A stretch of DNA of 64,000 nt from NCBI RefSeq assembly GCF_028898845.1, contig NZ_CP118574.1, positions 6,745,001-6,809,000 of the forward strand. Direction: 5' to 3'. This stretch comes from Streptomyces sp. WZ-12 (GTDB lineage Bacteria; Actinomycetota; Actinomycetes; Streptomycetales; Streptomycetaceae). The first letter of the stretch is position 1. Each line of letters begins with the position of its first letter. The translations under genes and the position numbers were made by a program. This document shows positions 10,868 to 18,752 of the stretch, one piece after another. The notes beneath the pieces were generated by a model, which worked only from the letters and a program-made list of their open reading frames with translations, searched no databases and had not been told where the DNA came from.

Positions 10868-11899
10868 ATGAACGAGCAGGTTCGCGGGCGAGGTCGACCC
10901 GACGGGTGCCGGCGCGCGTTGAGCGAGGCGTACGACACGGCGCTGCTGGATCTGGACGGGGTGGTCTACGCCGGCGGACGGGCGATCGACCATGCCGTGG
11001 CGTCGCTGACCGCGGCCCGGGACGGCGGGATGCACCTGGCGTACGTCACCAACAACGCGGCCCGCACGCCGCGGACGGTGGCCGACCAACTGTCCGGATT
11101 CGGTCTGCCGACGACCCCCGAGGACGTGATCACCTCCGCGCAGGCGGTGGCCCGGCTGATCGCCGAGCAGGTGCCGGCCGGCTCCCGGGTGCTGGCCGTC
11201 GGCGGCGAGGGGCTGCGGGTGGCGCTGCGCGAGCGGGGCCTGGTGCCGGTCGACTCGGCGGACGACGACCCCGCGGCGGTGGTGCAGGGCTACGACCCGA
11301 CGCTGGACTGGGCGCGGCTGGCGGAGGCCGCGTACGCGGTGCAGCGCGGGGTGCCGTGGTTCGCCTCCAACACCGACCTGACGATCCCCAAGGAGCGCGG
11401 CATCGCGCCCGGCAACGGCGCGCTGGTCGAGGTGGTGCGGATCGCCGCCGGCGGGGCGCCGCAGGTGGCCGGGAAGCCGCAGCCGCCGATGCACCGGGAG
11501 ACGGTGCTGCGGACCGGTGCGCGGCGGCCGTTGGTGGTCGGGGACCGGCTGGACACCGACATCGAGGGTGCCTGGAACGGCGGGGTGGACTCCCTGCTGG
11601 TGCTCACCGGCGTGACCACGCCGGCGGAGCTGCTGGCCGCGCCGCCCGCGCACCGGCCGAGCTACGTGGACGCGGACCTGCGCGGGCTGCTGCGGCCGCA
11701 GCCGGAGGTGACGGCGGACGGCGCCGGCTTCGCCTGCGGCGGCTGGCGGGCCGAGGCCGCCGGGGGCGAACTGGTCGTGGACGGCGAGGGGGAGCCGCTG
11801 GACGGGCTGCGGGCGCTGTGCGCGGCGGCCTGGACCGAAGCGGGCGGGGGGAGTTGCCCGGTGGACCCGGCCAAGGCGCTGCACCGGATCAGTATGTGA
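10868..11899 (+). CDS. HAD-IIA family sugar/aryl phosphatase
   Basis: 343-aa HAD hydrolase of subclass IIA (NagD/PGP/p-nitrophenylphosphatase type). Motif I is LLDLDGVVYAGG with the nucleophile Asp, motif II is AYVTNNAARTP, the motif III Lys is in AGKPQPPMHRE, and motif IV is VVGDRLDTDIEGA. The cap region of type C2A fits between motifs II and III. A C-terminal extension after residue ~265 is not part of the core fold. ATG 10868 follows a GGAG-type site (ggagcgaggagcggg). It is divergent from the DUF1015 gene and ends facing the siderophore-interacting protein gene across a strong hairpin. Substrate is unknown. Confidence 0.9.
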   Translation: MNEQVRGRGRPDGCRRALSEAYDTALLDLDGVVYAGGRAIDHAVASLTAARDGGMHLAYVTNNAARTPRTVADQLSGFGLPTTPEDVITSAQAVARLIAEQVPAGSRVLAVGGEGLRVALRERGLVPVDSADDDPAAVVQGYDPTLDWARLAEAAYAVQRGVPWFASNTDLTIPKERGIAPGNGALVEVVRIAAGGAPQVAGKPQPPMHRETVLRTGARRPLVVGDRLDTDIEGAWNGGVDSLLVLTGVTTPAELLAAPPAHRPSYVDADLRGLLRPQPEVTADGAGFACGGWRAEAAGGELVVDGEGEPLDGLRALCAAAWTEAGGGSCPVDPAKALHRISM

Positions 11900-11933
11900 C
11901 GTCACGTCAGGTGCGTGACCGGAGGATGCGGGC

Positions 11934-11962
11934 GGGCCCCGCCGCGGGGAGCGGCGGGGCCC
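11934..11962. terminator. Bidirectional hairpin between convergent genes
   Basis: A 12-bp perfect GC stem (11934-11945 with 11951-11962, arm gggccccgccgc) with a 5-nt loop, in the 69-bp gap between the convergent HAD and siderophore-interacting genes. There is no T-run, as is common for Streptomyces terminators. A gtgacgtcac palindrome overlaps the HAD stop codon just before it. Confidence 0.75.
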
Positions 11963-11968
11963 GACGGC

Positions 11969-12853
11969 TCACTTGGCGGTGGCGGTGGCCGCCGCGGTCA
12001 GCTCCGCGATCAGGTCCTCCTCGGTGGCCCCGCGCCGCCAGTAGCCGGTGAACTTGACCGCCCGGCGGTCGAATCCGCGCTCCCCGACCAGGTGCCGGCG
12101 CACCGCCTTGACGGTGCCGGCCTCACCGGCGATCCAGGCGTACCCGGTGCCCTCGGGCAGCTCGGCGGCGCGCAGCGCGGAAAGGACGGCCTCGCCCTGG
12201 TGGGCGGTGGAGCGGTCCCGGGCGAGCCAGGTGACGTCGGCGTCCGCGAAGGTCGGCAGCGGCTGTTGGTCGCCGTCGTGGCCGACCTCGATCCAGACCT
12301 TGACGGTGGTGCCCGGGGAGAGCCAGGCCAGGATGCCGGCGATGGCCGGCAGGGCGGTCTCGTCGCCGGTCAGCAGGATCCAGTCGGTGCCGGGCGGCGG
12401 CCGGAAGTCCACCCCGCCGTTGTCCTCGACGGCCGGCGCGAGGACGGTCAGCCGGTCGCCGGGCCGGGCCGCGAGCGCCCAGCGGCTGGCCGGGCCGCTG
12501 CTGGGGGAGGCGGGGTCGTCGGCGCCGTGCAGCGCGAAGTCCACGTCGAACTCGCAGGGGTCGTGGCGCTGTTCGCGGATGGTGTACGAGCGCATCACCG
12601 GGCGCTCGGCCGGGTCCTGGGCTCGCCAGGCCGCGTACCAGCCGTCCCCCATGTCCTCGAAGACCGGCGCGGCCTGGTGGGGCTGCGGGAGGAACAGCTT
12701 GAAGCGCTGGTCCCGGCCGCCGGAGGCCAACTCCTCAAGCCGTTCCCCGGTGAAGGTGATCCGGACCATGGACGGGCCGAGCCGCCGGGTGCGGACGACC
12801 TGGACGTCGAAGAAGCGGAACGGCGCGGTGGTGGGGGCGGCGGTCGCGGTCAT
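11969..12853 (-). CDS. Siderophore-interacting protein (FAD ferric-siderophore reductase)
   Basis: 294-aa SIP-family flavin reductase (ViuB/YqjH/DesF type). It releases iron from imported ferric siderophores by reduction in the cytoplasm. Family signatures: MVRITFTGERL, the FAD-binding PVMRSYTIRE, GDETALPAIA (NAD(P)H side), YAWIAGEAGTVKAVR and the closing KFTGYWRRGATEED. It follows the binding-protein gene by 73 nt on the same strand, with a hairpin in the gap, so it is probably co-transcribed from the promoter at the shared iron box near 14048 at a lower level. Confidence 0.93.
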   Translation of the reverse strand: MTATAAPTTAPFRFFDVQVVRTRRLGPSMVRITFTGERLEELASGGRDQRFKLFLPQPHQAAPVFEDMGDGWYAAWRAQDPAERPVMRSYTIREQRHDPCEFDVDFALHGADDPASPSSGPASRWALAARPGDRLTVLAPAVEDNGGVDFRPPPGTDWILLTGDETALPAIAGILAWLSPGTTVKVWIEVGHDGDQQPLPTFADADVTWLARDRSTAHQGEAVLSALRAAELPEGTGYAWIAGEAGTVKAVRRHLVGERGFDRRAVKFTGYWRRGATEEDLIAELTAAATATAK

Positions 12854-12893
12854 GTCGGAACCTCCCGGGACGGGGCGGGCTGGGGCGGGTGGA

Positions 12894-12919
12894 CCGGGCC
12901 GGCGGTCAAGCCGGCCCGG
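12894..12919 (-). terminator. Intercistronic hairpin between binding protein and SIP gene
   Basis: Perfect 10-bp stem (12894-12903 with 12910-12919, ccgggccggc) with a 6-nt loop, starting 7 nt after the binding-protein stop. Such hairpins can stabilise the upstream message or partly terminate, giving more binding protein than reductase. That role is inferred. Confidence 0.6.
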
Positions 12920-12926
12920 GTTTAGG

Positions 12927-13952
12927 TCAGTTGACCTTCTTCGCGCTCTCGATGGCCTGGGCGAGCGACTCCAGCAGCGGGGCGGCGCCGGCGTACGAGA
13001 AGCGCGGCTCGCTGGACCAGGGGGCGATCTGGCCGGCCTTGACGGCGGGGAGCTTGGTCCAGGACGGCTTGGCGGCCAGGTCCTTGGGCTGGAGGGTGGC
13101 GGTGCGGTTGTCCAGCAGCAGCACGTCCGCCTTGTACTTGTCGGCGTTCTCCCAGCTCAGGGACTCGAAGTAGCCGCCCTTGTCCAGGTGGTCGGGGACG
13201 ATCAGGTCCACGCCGAGGGACTTGAAGTACATGAGGTCCGCGTTGACGCCCGGGTTGGAGGCGTAGAAGAGGTCGGCGCTGCCGGAGCAGGCGAGGACCT
13301 TGACCGGGTGGGCGGCGGCGGCCTTGCGCAGCCGCGCGGCGGCCTGCTCGAAGCGGGCCTTGGCGTCGGTGACCTTCTTGGCCTTCAGGTCCGCGCCGAG
13401 CGCGGCCGCGAGGTCCGCGTAGCGCCCGATGATCTGGTCGAGCGGCTTCCGGGAGGCGGTGAGGGCCACGGACTTGGCCAGCTTGGTGATCTTGTCCTTG
13501 CTGTCGTCCGGGACGTACCAGAGCGCGCCCGGCTCGTACATGTTGGTCACCAGCAGGTCGGGGGCGAGGCCCGCGTACTTCTCGACGTTGAACTGGTTGT
13601 AGGCGTTGCCGATGATGGTGACCTTGTCGACGTCGAGGTCGCCGGCCTGCGGGTCGGGCTTGCCGTTGCCGAGCTTGGTGGGGCCGAAGACGCCGATGAT
13701 CTGGTCGCCGATGCCGAAGTCGTGCAGCGCGGCCGCGGTGCCGGTGAACGCGACGATGCGGCGCGGGGTTTCGGAGAGCGAGACCTTCTGCTTGCGGTCG
13801 TCGGTGAAGGACCACGGGCCGCCCTTGCCGCCGCCCGCGCCCCCGGATTCCTTGCCCCCTCCGCAGGCGGCGAGCAGGGCGCCGATGCCGACGGCGCCGC
13901 CCGCGGCCAGCACGCCGCGACGGGACAGGGATACGCTTCGGGTGGTTCGCAT
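12927..13952 (-). CDS. Iron-siderophore ABC transporter binding lipoprotein
   Basis: 341-aa class III (FecB/FhuD-like) periplasmic-type binding protein. The N-terminus carries a twin-arginine motif (SLSRRGVLA) and a lipobox LLAAC at about residue 30, so it is predicted to be exported, possibly by Tat, and lipid-anchored. The mature part has the family's RRIVAFTGTAAA start, VTNMYEPGALWYV and the long linker helix. ATG 13952 is preferred over an in-frame ATG 36 nt upstream because the signal peptide then starts with MRTTRS. It is divergent from the permease gene; the only iron box lies between them at 14039-14057. Confidence 0.93.
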   Translation of the reverse strand: MRTTRSVSLSRRGVLAAGGAVGIGALLAACGGGKESGGAGGGKGGPWSFTDDRKQKVSLSETPRRIVAFTGTAAALHDFGIGDQIIGVFGPTKLGNGKPDPQAGDLDVDKVTIIGNAYNQFNVEKYAGLAPDLLVTNMYEPGALWYVPDDSKDKITKLAKSVALTASRKPLDQIIGRYADLAAALGADLKAKKVTDAKARFEQAAARLRKAAAAHPVKVLACSGSADLFYASNPGVNADLMYFKSLGVDLIVPDHLDKGGYFESLSWENADKYKADVLLLDNRTATLQPKDLAAKPSWTKLPAVKAGQIAPWSSEPRFSYAGAAPLLESLAQAIESAKKVN

Positions 13953-14038
13953 GGCTTTGGTGCTTCTCTCTGGAGCTGCACGCCCCAACGGGCATGGTGG
14001 GCAGGCCGAACCGGAAGGGCCGGCAGATCGACAACGTG

Positions 14039-14057
14039 TGAGGGTAGGCTAACCTAA
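14039..14057. promoter_or_regulatory. Shared divergent iron box
   Basis: The 19 bp tgagggtaggctaacctaa match the complement of the Streptomyces iron box with about three differences. The site lies 86 bp before the binding-protein start (minus) and only 5 bp before the permease GTG (plus). One repressor site can control both operons. Its closeness to the GTG implies either a leaderless permease message or a transcription start inside the box. Confidence 0.88.
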
Positions 14058-14062
14058 CTGAC

Positions 14063-15121
14063 GTGTTGGTCGACAGTCCCCCCGCAGCCAGTCCCCCCGA
14101 GGCGGCGCCGCCCCCCACCGCGCCCCGCCGACGATCGGCCGCCCGTGCCGCGGGACTCGCCGCCTCCGTCGGCGTGCTCGCCGTCGTCGCGGTCCTCGGC
14201 ATCGCGGTCGGCGCCAAGCAGATCCCCCTCGACCAGGTGTGGCACGGGGTGTTCCACTACTCCGGCTCCGACACCGACGTCGTCATCCGCGACGTGCGGC
14301 TGCCGCGCACCCTGCTCGGGCTGTTGGCCGGCGCCGCCCTCGGCCTGGCCGGCACCGTCATGCAGGCGCTCACCCGCAACCCGCTCGCCGACCCCGGCGT
14401 GCTCGGCATCAACGCCGGCGCCTCGGCCGCGGTGGTCTCCGCCATCAGCTTCCTCGGCGTCACCTCGCTGTCCGGCTATGTCTGGTTCGCCTTCGCCGGC
14501 GCCGCGGTGGTCTCGGTCGCGGTCTACGTCCTGGGCGGCACCCGCAGCGCCACCCCGGTCCGGCTCGCGCTCGCCGGCACCGCGCTGACCGCCGTCCTCA
14601 CCGGCTACCTCAACGCCGTCAACCTCCTGAACTCCGCGGCGCTGGACCGGATGCGCTTCTGGACGGTCGGCTCGCTGGCCTCCGCGACCATGCCGACGGT
14701 GACCGAGATCGCGCCGTTCCTGGTGGCCGGCGCGGTCCTCGCGCTGCTGCTGGCCCGCCCGTTGAACGCCGTCGCGCTCGGCGACGACCAGGCGCGGGCG
14801 CTCGGGGCCAGGCTCACCCGCACCCGGGTGCTGGCGATGGTCGCGGTCACCCTGCTGTGCGGCGGCGCGACCGCGGTCTGCGGCCCGATCGTCTACGTCG
14901 GCCTGATGGTGCCGCACGCGGTGCGCGCCCTCACCGGCCCCGACCTGCGCTGGATCCTGCCGTACTCGGCGGTGCTCTCGCCGGTGCTGCTGGTCGGCGC
15001 GGACGTGCTCGGCCGCGTGGTGGCCCGGCCCGGCGAACTCCAGGTCGGCATCGTCACCGCCGTCATCGGCGGCCCGGTCTTCATCTACCTCGTCCGGCGC
15101 CGACGGATGGCCCAACTGTGA
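14063..15121 (+). CDS. FecCD-family iron-siderophore permease, subunit 1
   Basis: 352-aa integral membrane permease with about ten membrane segments, first of the pair for a BtuC/FecCD-type importer. Family motifs include RLPRTLLGLLAGAALGLAG, QALTRNPLADPGVLGINAGA and the cytoplasmic loop ALGDDQARALGARL that contacts the ATPase. The only plausible starts are GTG 14063 or TTG 14066, directly after the iron box and with no ribosome site, which suggests a leaderless transcript. It is separated by 77 nt from the second permease and is followed by the ATPase, giving a complete transporter. Confidence 0.93.
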   Translation: MLVDSPPAASPPEAAPPPTAPRRRSAARAAGLAASVGVLAVVAVLGIAVGAKQIPLDQVWHGVFHYSGSDTDVVIRDVRLPRTLLGLLAGAALGLAGTVMQALTRNPLADPGVLGINAGASAAVVSAISFLGVTSLSGYVWFAFAGAAVVSVAVYVLGGTRSATPVRLALAGTALTAVLTGYLNAVNLLNSAALDRMRFWTVGSLASATMPTVTEIAPFLVAGAVLALLLARPLNAVALGDDQARALGARLTRTRVLAMVAVTLLCGGATAVCGPIVYVGLMVPHAVRALTGPDLRWILPYSAVLSPVLLVGADVLGRVVARPGELQVGIVTAVIGGPVFIYLVRRRRMAQL

Positions 15122-15198
15122 CGGCCGCACGGGGAGGGCCGGGGCCGGCCACCGGACAGCGCCCGGGCCGCGCCGGGGAGGAACGAGGAGAGAGCGCA

Positions 15199-16287
15199 GT
15201 GAACGCGACAGTGAAGCCCCAGAAGGCCGGGCCGTCCACGGGGACGCCGGGCCGGCGGGCCCGCGCGGTGCGCACCGCGGGCGGCCTCTCGCTCCGGTTG
15301 GACGCCCGCGCCGTACTGGTCGGGAGCCTGCTGCTGGCCGTCGCGCTGGCCGCCGCGGTCGCCCTGATCGGCTCCGGTGACTACCCGATGACGCCGTCAC
15401 AGGTGCTGTCCACCCTGACCGGCGGCGGCACGACGGGCCAGGAGTTCATCGTCCACGAACTGCGGCTGCCGCGGGTGTTGGTGGGGCTGCTGGTCGGCGC
15501 CGCCTTCGGCCTCGCCGGCGCGGTCTTCCAGGCCGTCTCCCGCAACCCGCTGGGCAGCCCGGACATGCTCGGCCTCTCCCAGGGCTCGTCGGTCGGCGCG
15601 CTGATCGTGATCGTGTGGTTCCACGGCGGGACCTTCGCGGTGGCCGGCGGCGCGGTCGCCGGCGGGGTGCTCACCGGGCTGGCCATCTTCCTGCTCGCCT
15701 GGAAGCGCGGCATCCACGGCTACCGCTTCGTCCTCGTCGGCATCGGCGCCGCCGCCATGCTCTACGCCGTCGTGCTCTACCTGTTGACCAAGGGCACCAT
15801 CTACGACGCGACCCGGGCCACCGCCTGGATGACCGGCTCGCTCAGCGGTCGCGACTGGACCCAGGTCTGGCCGCTGGCCGCGGTCTGCGCGGTGCTCGTC
15901 CCGGTGGTGCTGCTCCAGGCGCGCCCGCTGCGGATGCTGGAGATGGGCGACGACGCGGCCGCCGCGCTGGGCGTGCGGACCGAACGCGTCCGGATCACCC
16001 TGCTGTTGGCCGCCGTCATCCTCGTCGCGGCCGGTACCGCGGCGGCCGGCCCGATCTCCTTCGTCGCCCTCACCGCGCCCCAGCTCGCCCGCCGGGCCAC
16101 CCGCTCGCCCGGCCCCAACCTGCTGCCCGCCGCCCTCATGGGCGCCGCCCTGCTGGTCGGCGCGGACTGGGCCAGCCAACGGCTCTTCGGCGCCGACCAG
16201 TTGCCGGTCGGCGTGCTGACCGGCGTCCTCGGCGGCGGCTATCTGCTGTGGCTGCTGGTCATCGAGCGGAAGGCGGGACGGGTGTGA
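15199..16287 (+). CDS. FecCD-family iron-siderophore permease, subunit 2
   Basis: 362-aa permease, partner of the preceding gene. It shows the same family elements: RLPRVLVGLLVGAAFGLAG, QAVSRNPLGSPDMLGLSQGS, the coupling loop EMGDDAAAALGVRTE and AAGPISFVALTAPQLARR. GTG 15199 is taken as the start because gaggag (15185-15190) is 8 nt upstream; the frame is open further upstream into the first permease but without support. About 40 cytoplasmic residues precede the first membrane helix. Confidence 0.93.
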   Translation: MNATVKPQKAGPSTGTPGRRARAVRTAGGLSLRLDARAVLVGSLLLAVALAAAVALIGSGDYPMTPSQVLSTLTGGGTTGQEFIVHELRLPRVLVGLLVGAAFGLAGAVFQAVSRNPLGSPDMLGLSQGSSVGALIVIVWFHGGTFAVAGGAVAGGVLTGLAIFLLAWKRGIHGYRFVLVGIGAAAMLYAVVLYLLTKGTIYDATRATAWMTGSLSGRDWTQVWPLAAVCAVLVPVVLLQARPLRMLEMGDDAAAALGVRTERVRITLLLAAVILVAAGTAAAGPISFVALTAPQLARRATRSPGPNLLPAALMGAALLVGADWASQRLFGADQLPVGVLTGVLGGGYLLWLLVIERKAGRV

Positions 16288-16378
16288 GCCAGCGCGCCGG
16301 CGCGCCCGTCCCCGCCCGGCCCCCGCGCCCCCGCGGCGCCCCTGACCCGACGACCCCCACCACCCCAGGAGCCACCCA

Positions 16379-17206
16379 GTGAGCAGCCGTCTCGCGGCCG
16401 AGGACCTCACCCTCGCCTACGACCAGCGGACCATCGCCGAACGCCTCTCGGTCGCCGTCCCGGACAACTCCTTCACCGTCATCGTCGGCCCCAACGCCTG
16501 TGGCAAGTCGACCCTGTTGCGCGCCCTGTCGCGGATGCTCAAGCCGACCGCCGGCGCGGTGCTGCTCGACGGCGAGCGGATCTCCGCCCTGCCGGCCAAG
16601 CAGGTCGCCCGCACCCTGGGCCTGCTGCCGCAGTCCTCGGTCGCCCCCGACGGCATCACCGTCGCCGACCTCGTGGCCCGCGGCCGCTATCCGCACCAGG
16701 GCCTGCTGCGCCAGTGGTCCGCCGAGGACGAGCGGGTCGTCCAGGAGTCGATGGCCGCCACCGGCGTCGACGAGCTCGCCGACCGCTACGTCGACGAGCT
16801 CTCCGGCGGCCAGCGGCAGCGGGTCTGGATCGCCATGGCGCTGGCCCAGCAGACCCCGCTGTTCCTCCTCGACGAGCCGACCACCTACCTCGACATCCAG
16901 CACCAGATCGAGATCCTGGACCTGTGCGCCACCCTCCACGAGGAGCAGGGCCGCACCCTGGTCGCGGTGTTGCACGACCTCAACCAGGCGGCCCGCTACG
17001 CCACCCACCTGATCGCCATGAAGAACGGCGAGGTGATCGCCGAGGGCGCGCCCGCGGACATCGTCACCGCCGAGCTGGTGCACCGGGTCTTCGGCATCGA
17101 CTGCCGGATCATCGACGACCCCGAGTCCGGCACCCCGTTGGTCATCCCGGCCGCCCGCCGGTCCGCCAAGGCGGCCGTGCCGGCCGCTGCTACAGCAGCG
17201 TCCTGA
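16379..17206 (+). CDS. Iron-siderophore ABC transporter ATPase
   Basis: 275-aa FecE/FhuC-type ATP-binding subunit. Walker A is GPNACGKST (about residues 38-46), the Q-loop is LLPQSS, the signature is ELSGGQRQRVW, Walker B is LFLLDEPTTYLD and the switch histidine is in VAVLHDLNQAARY. GTG 16379 follows an AGGAG site. The last 17 bp overlap the end of the convergent SCP2-like gene. It completes the transporter with the two permeases and the divergent binding protein. Confidence 0.95.
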   Translation: MSSRLAAEDLTLAYDQRTIAERLSVAVPDNSFTVIVGPNACGKSTLLRALSRMLKPTAGAVLLDGERISALPAKQVARTLGLLPQSSVAPDGITVADLVARGRYPHQGLLRQWSAEDERVVQESMAATGVDELADRYVDELSGGQRQRVWIAMALAQQTPLFLLDEPTTYLDIQHQIEILDLCATLHEEQGRTLVAVLHDLNQAARYATHLIAMKNGEVIAEGAPADIVTAELVHRVFGIDCRIIDDPESGTPLVIPAARRSAKAAVPAAATAAS

Positions 17207-17537
17207 GCCGCAGCAGATCGCGGAAGCCGGCCTCCAGCTTCACCCGGCCACTGCCCCAGGCCCGGGCGAAGTTGAGGTCGCCGGCCACCAGCGCGACCAG
17301 GTCGTCCCCGGTCATGGTCAGCCGGATCTCGGCCTTCTCCGGCGGCGGCCCGGGCACCGCGGTCACGTCCCGCAGCGCCCCGTCGGCCAGCCGGCCGACG
17401 AAGGTGGTGTCCAGGTCGGTGATGCGGCAGCTTACGGAGCGGTCGAGGGCCGCGGCGCCGCGCACCTCGCCGTCCGCCGAGGACAGATTGTGGGCCAGCC
17501 GTTCGAGCGCGGCGCGGCACTGGTCGAGAGTTGCCAT
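17190..17537 (-). CDS. SCP2 sterol-binding domain protein
   Basis: 115-aa protein made up of a single SCP2-like domain: CRITDLDTTFVGRL, EIRLTMTGDDLVALVAGDLNF and AWGSGRVKLEAGFRDLLRLRTLL match the family's lipid-binding fold, with the typical xGxLKxxGxxxxxLxL-like end. Such small SCP2 proteins are common in actinobacteria and probably bind acyl chains or lipids; the ligand here is unknown. The stop lies within the end of the convergent ATPase gene (17-bp overlap). Confidence 0.85.
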   Translation of the reverse strand: MATLDQCRAALERLAHNLSSADGEVRGAAALDRSVSCRITDLDTTFVGRLADGALRDVTAVPGPPPEKAEIRLTMTGDDLVALVAGDLNFARAWGSGRVKLEAGFRDLLRLRTLL

Positions 17538-17601
17538 CGCGCCCGACGATACGCCAGGTCACGGACGGCCGGGGGCGTCCGTCCGAGGTAGCGTCGGGGG
17601 C

Positions 17602-17922
17602 ATGGCAGACCCGACGAACGACCCGGAGCCGGCGGCCCCCGACACCCCGGCCGAAGGCCCGGAAGGGGCACAACTCCCCGGCGGCACCGACCCCGCCGAG
17701 CCCGCCGGTCCCCGGCCGCTGGGTCTGGCGGTGACCCCCACCGGCCAGCCCGCGGTCGACGCCGGCCTGGCGCGCCTGGCCGGAGCCGACCACCTCCCCG
17801 TCAGCGGTCACCTGGTCATGTACGAGGATGTGCACCGAGGGCTGCGCGACACCCTGGCCTCGCTCGACCAGCACCCCGGGCCGTCCGCACCGTCCCCGAC
17901 GCACGACCGTCCCGATCACTAG
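17602..17922 (+). CDS. Small conserved hypothetical protein
   Basis: 106 aa from ATG 17602. The first ~50 residues are rich in Pro, Ala, Glu and Asp and probably disordered. The C-terminal half (GQPAVDAGLARLAGADHLPV, then YEDVHRGLRDTLASLD) could form helices. No signal peptide, membrane segment or known domain is visible. It lies 14 nt ahead of the TlyA-type gene, and its stop codon overlaps that gene's AGGAG ribosome site, so the two are likely co-transcribed. I recognise it only as a short gene usual at this place in Streptomyces; function unknown. Confidence 0.72.
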   Translation: MADPTNDPEPAAPDTPAEGPEGAQLPGGTDPAEPAGPRPLGLAVTPTGQPAVDAGLARLAGADHLPVSGHLVMYEDVHRGLRDTLASLDQHPGPSAPSPTHDRPDH

Positions 17923-17936
17923 GAGCTGAACCACAG

Positions 17937-18752
17937 GTGGCAGGAGTGGCACGACGCCGACTCGACGCGGAGCTGGTGCGCCGCAAGCTGGCCCGCTCGC
18001 GGGAGCACGCGAGCCAGCTCATCGCCGCGGGCCGGGTGACCGTCGGCGGGACCACCGCGACCAAGCCGGCCACCCAGGTGGAGACCAGCGCGGCCGTGGT
18101 CGTCCGGGCCGACGCGTCCGACCCCGACTACGTCTCCCGCGGCGGCCACAAGCTGGCCGGCGCGCTGGCCGCCTTCGGCCCCCTGGGGCTGCGGGTCGAG
18201 GGCCGCCGGGCCCTGGACGCCGGCGCCTCCACCGGCGGCTTCACCGACGTGCTGCTGCGGGCCGGCGCCGGCCACGTCGTCGCCGTCGACGTCGGCTACG
18301 GGCAGCTCGCCTGGCAGCTCCAGAGCGACGACCGGGTCACCGTCAAGGACCGCACCAACGTCCGCGAGCTGACCCTGGAGCAGATCGACGACCGGCCCGT
18401 CGACCTGGTCGTCGGCGACCTCTCCTTCATCCCGCTCGGCCTGGTGCTGCCCGCGCTGGTCCGCTGCGCGGCGCCCGACGCCGACCTGGTGTTGATGGTC
18501 AAGCCGCAGTTCGAGGTCGGCAAGGAGCGGCTCGGCAGCGGCGGAGTGGTGCGCAGCGCGGCCCTGCGCGCCCAGGCGGTCCGCGACGTCGCCGACCGCG
18601 CGGCCGGGCTGGGGCTCGGCGTCCTGGGGGTGACCGCGAGCCCGTTGCCCGGTCCGTCGGGCAACGTCGAGTACTTTCTGTGGCTGCGCGCCGGGGCGCC
18701 TGCACTCGACCCGGCGGATGTCGACCGTGCAGTGGCGGAGGGGCCCAGTTGA
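17937..18752 (+). CDS. tlyA: TlyA family rRNA methyltransferase (S4 plus FtsJ-like)
   Basis: 271 aa. Residues 8-65 form an S4 RNA-binding domain (RLDAELVRRKLARSREHASQ). The rest is an FtsJ-like SAM-methyltransferase: YVSRGGHKLAGAL, the SAM-binding LDAGASTGGFTDVLL, and VVGDLSFIPLGLVLPA. In mycobacteria TlyA 2'-O-methylates 16S C1409 and 23S C1920 and gives capreomycin sensitivity; the same activity is likely but unproven here. GTG 17937 is chosen with AGGAG at 17921-17925; a second GTG at 17946 is possible. The stop overlaps the NAD kinase start. Confidence 0.9.
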   Translation: MAGVARRRLDAELVRRKLARSREHASQLIAAGRVTVGGTTATKPATQVETSAAVVVRADASDPDYVSRGGHKLAGALAAFGPLGLRVEGRRALDAGASTGGFTDVLLRAGAGHVVAVDVGYGQLAWQLQSDDRVTVKDRTNVRELTLEQIDDRPVDLVVGDLSFIPLGLVLPALVRCAAPDADLVLMVKPQFEVGKERLGSGGVVRSAALRAQAVRDVADRAAGLGLGVLGVTASPLPGPSGNVEYFLWLRAGAPALDPADVDRAVAEGPS

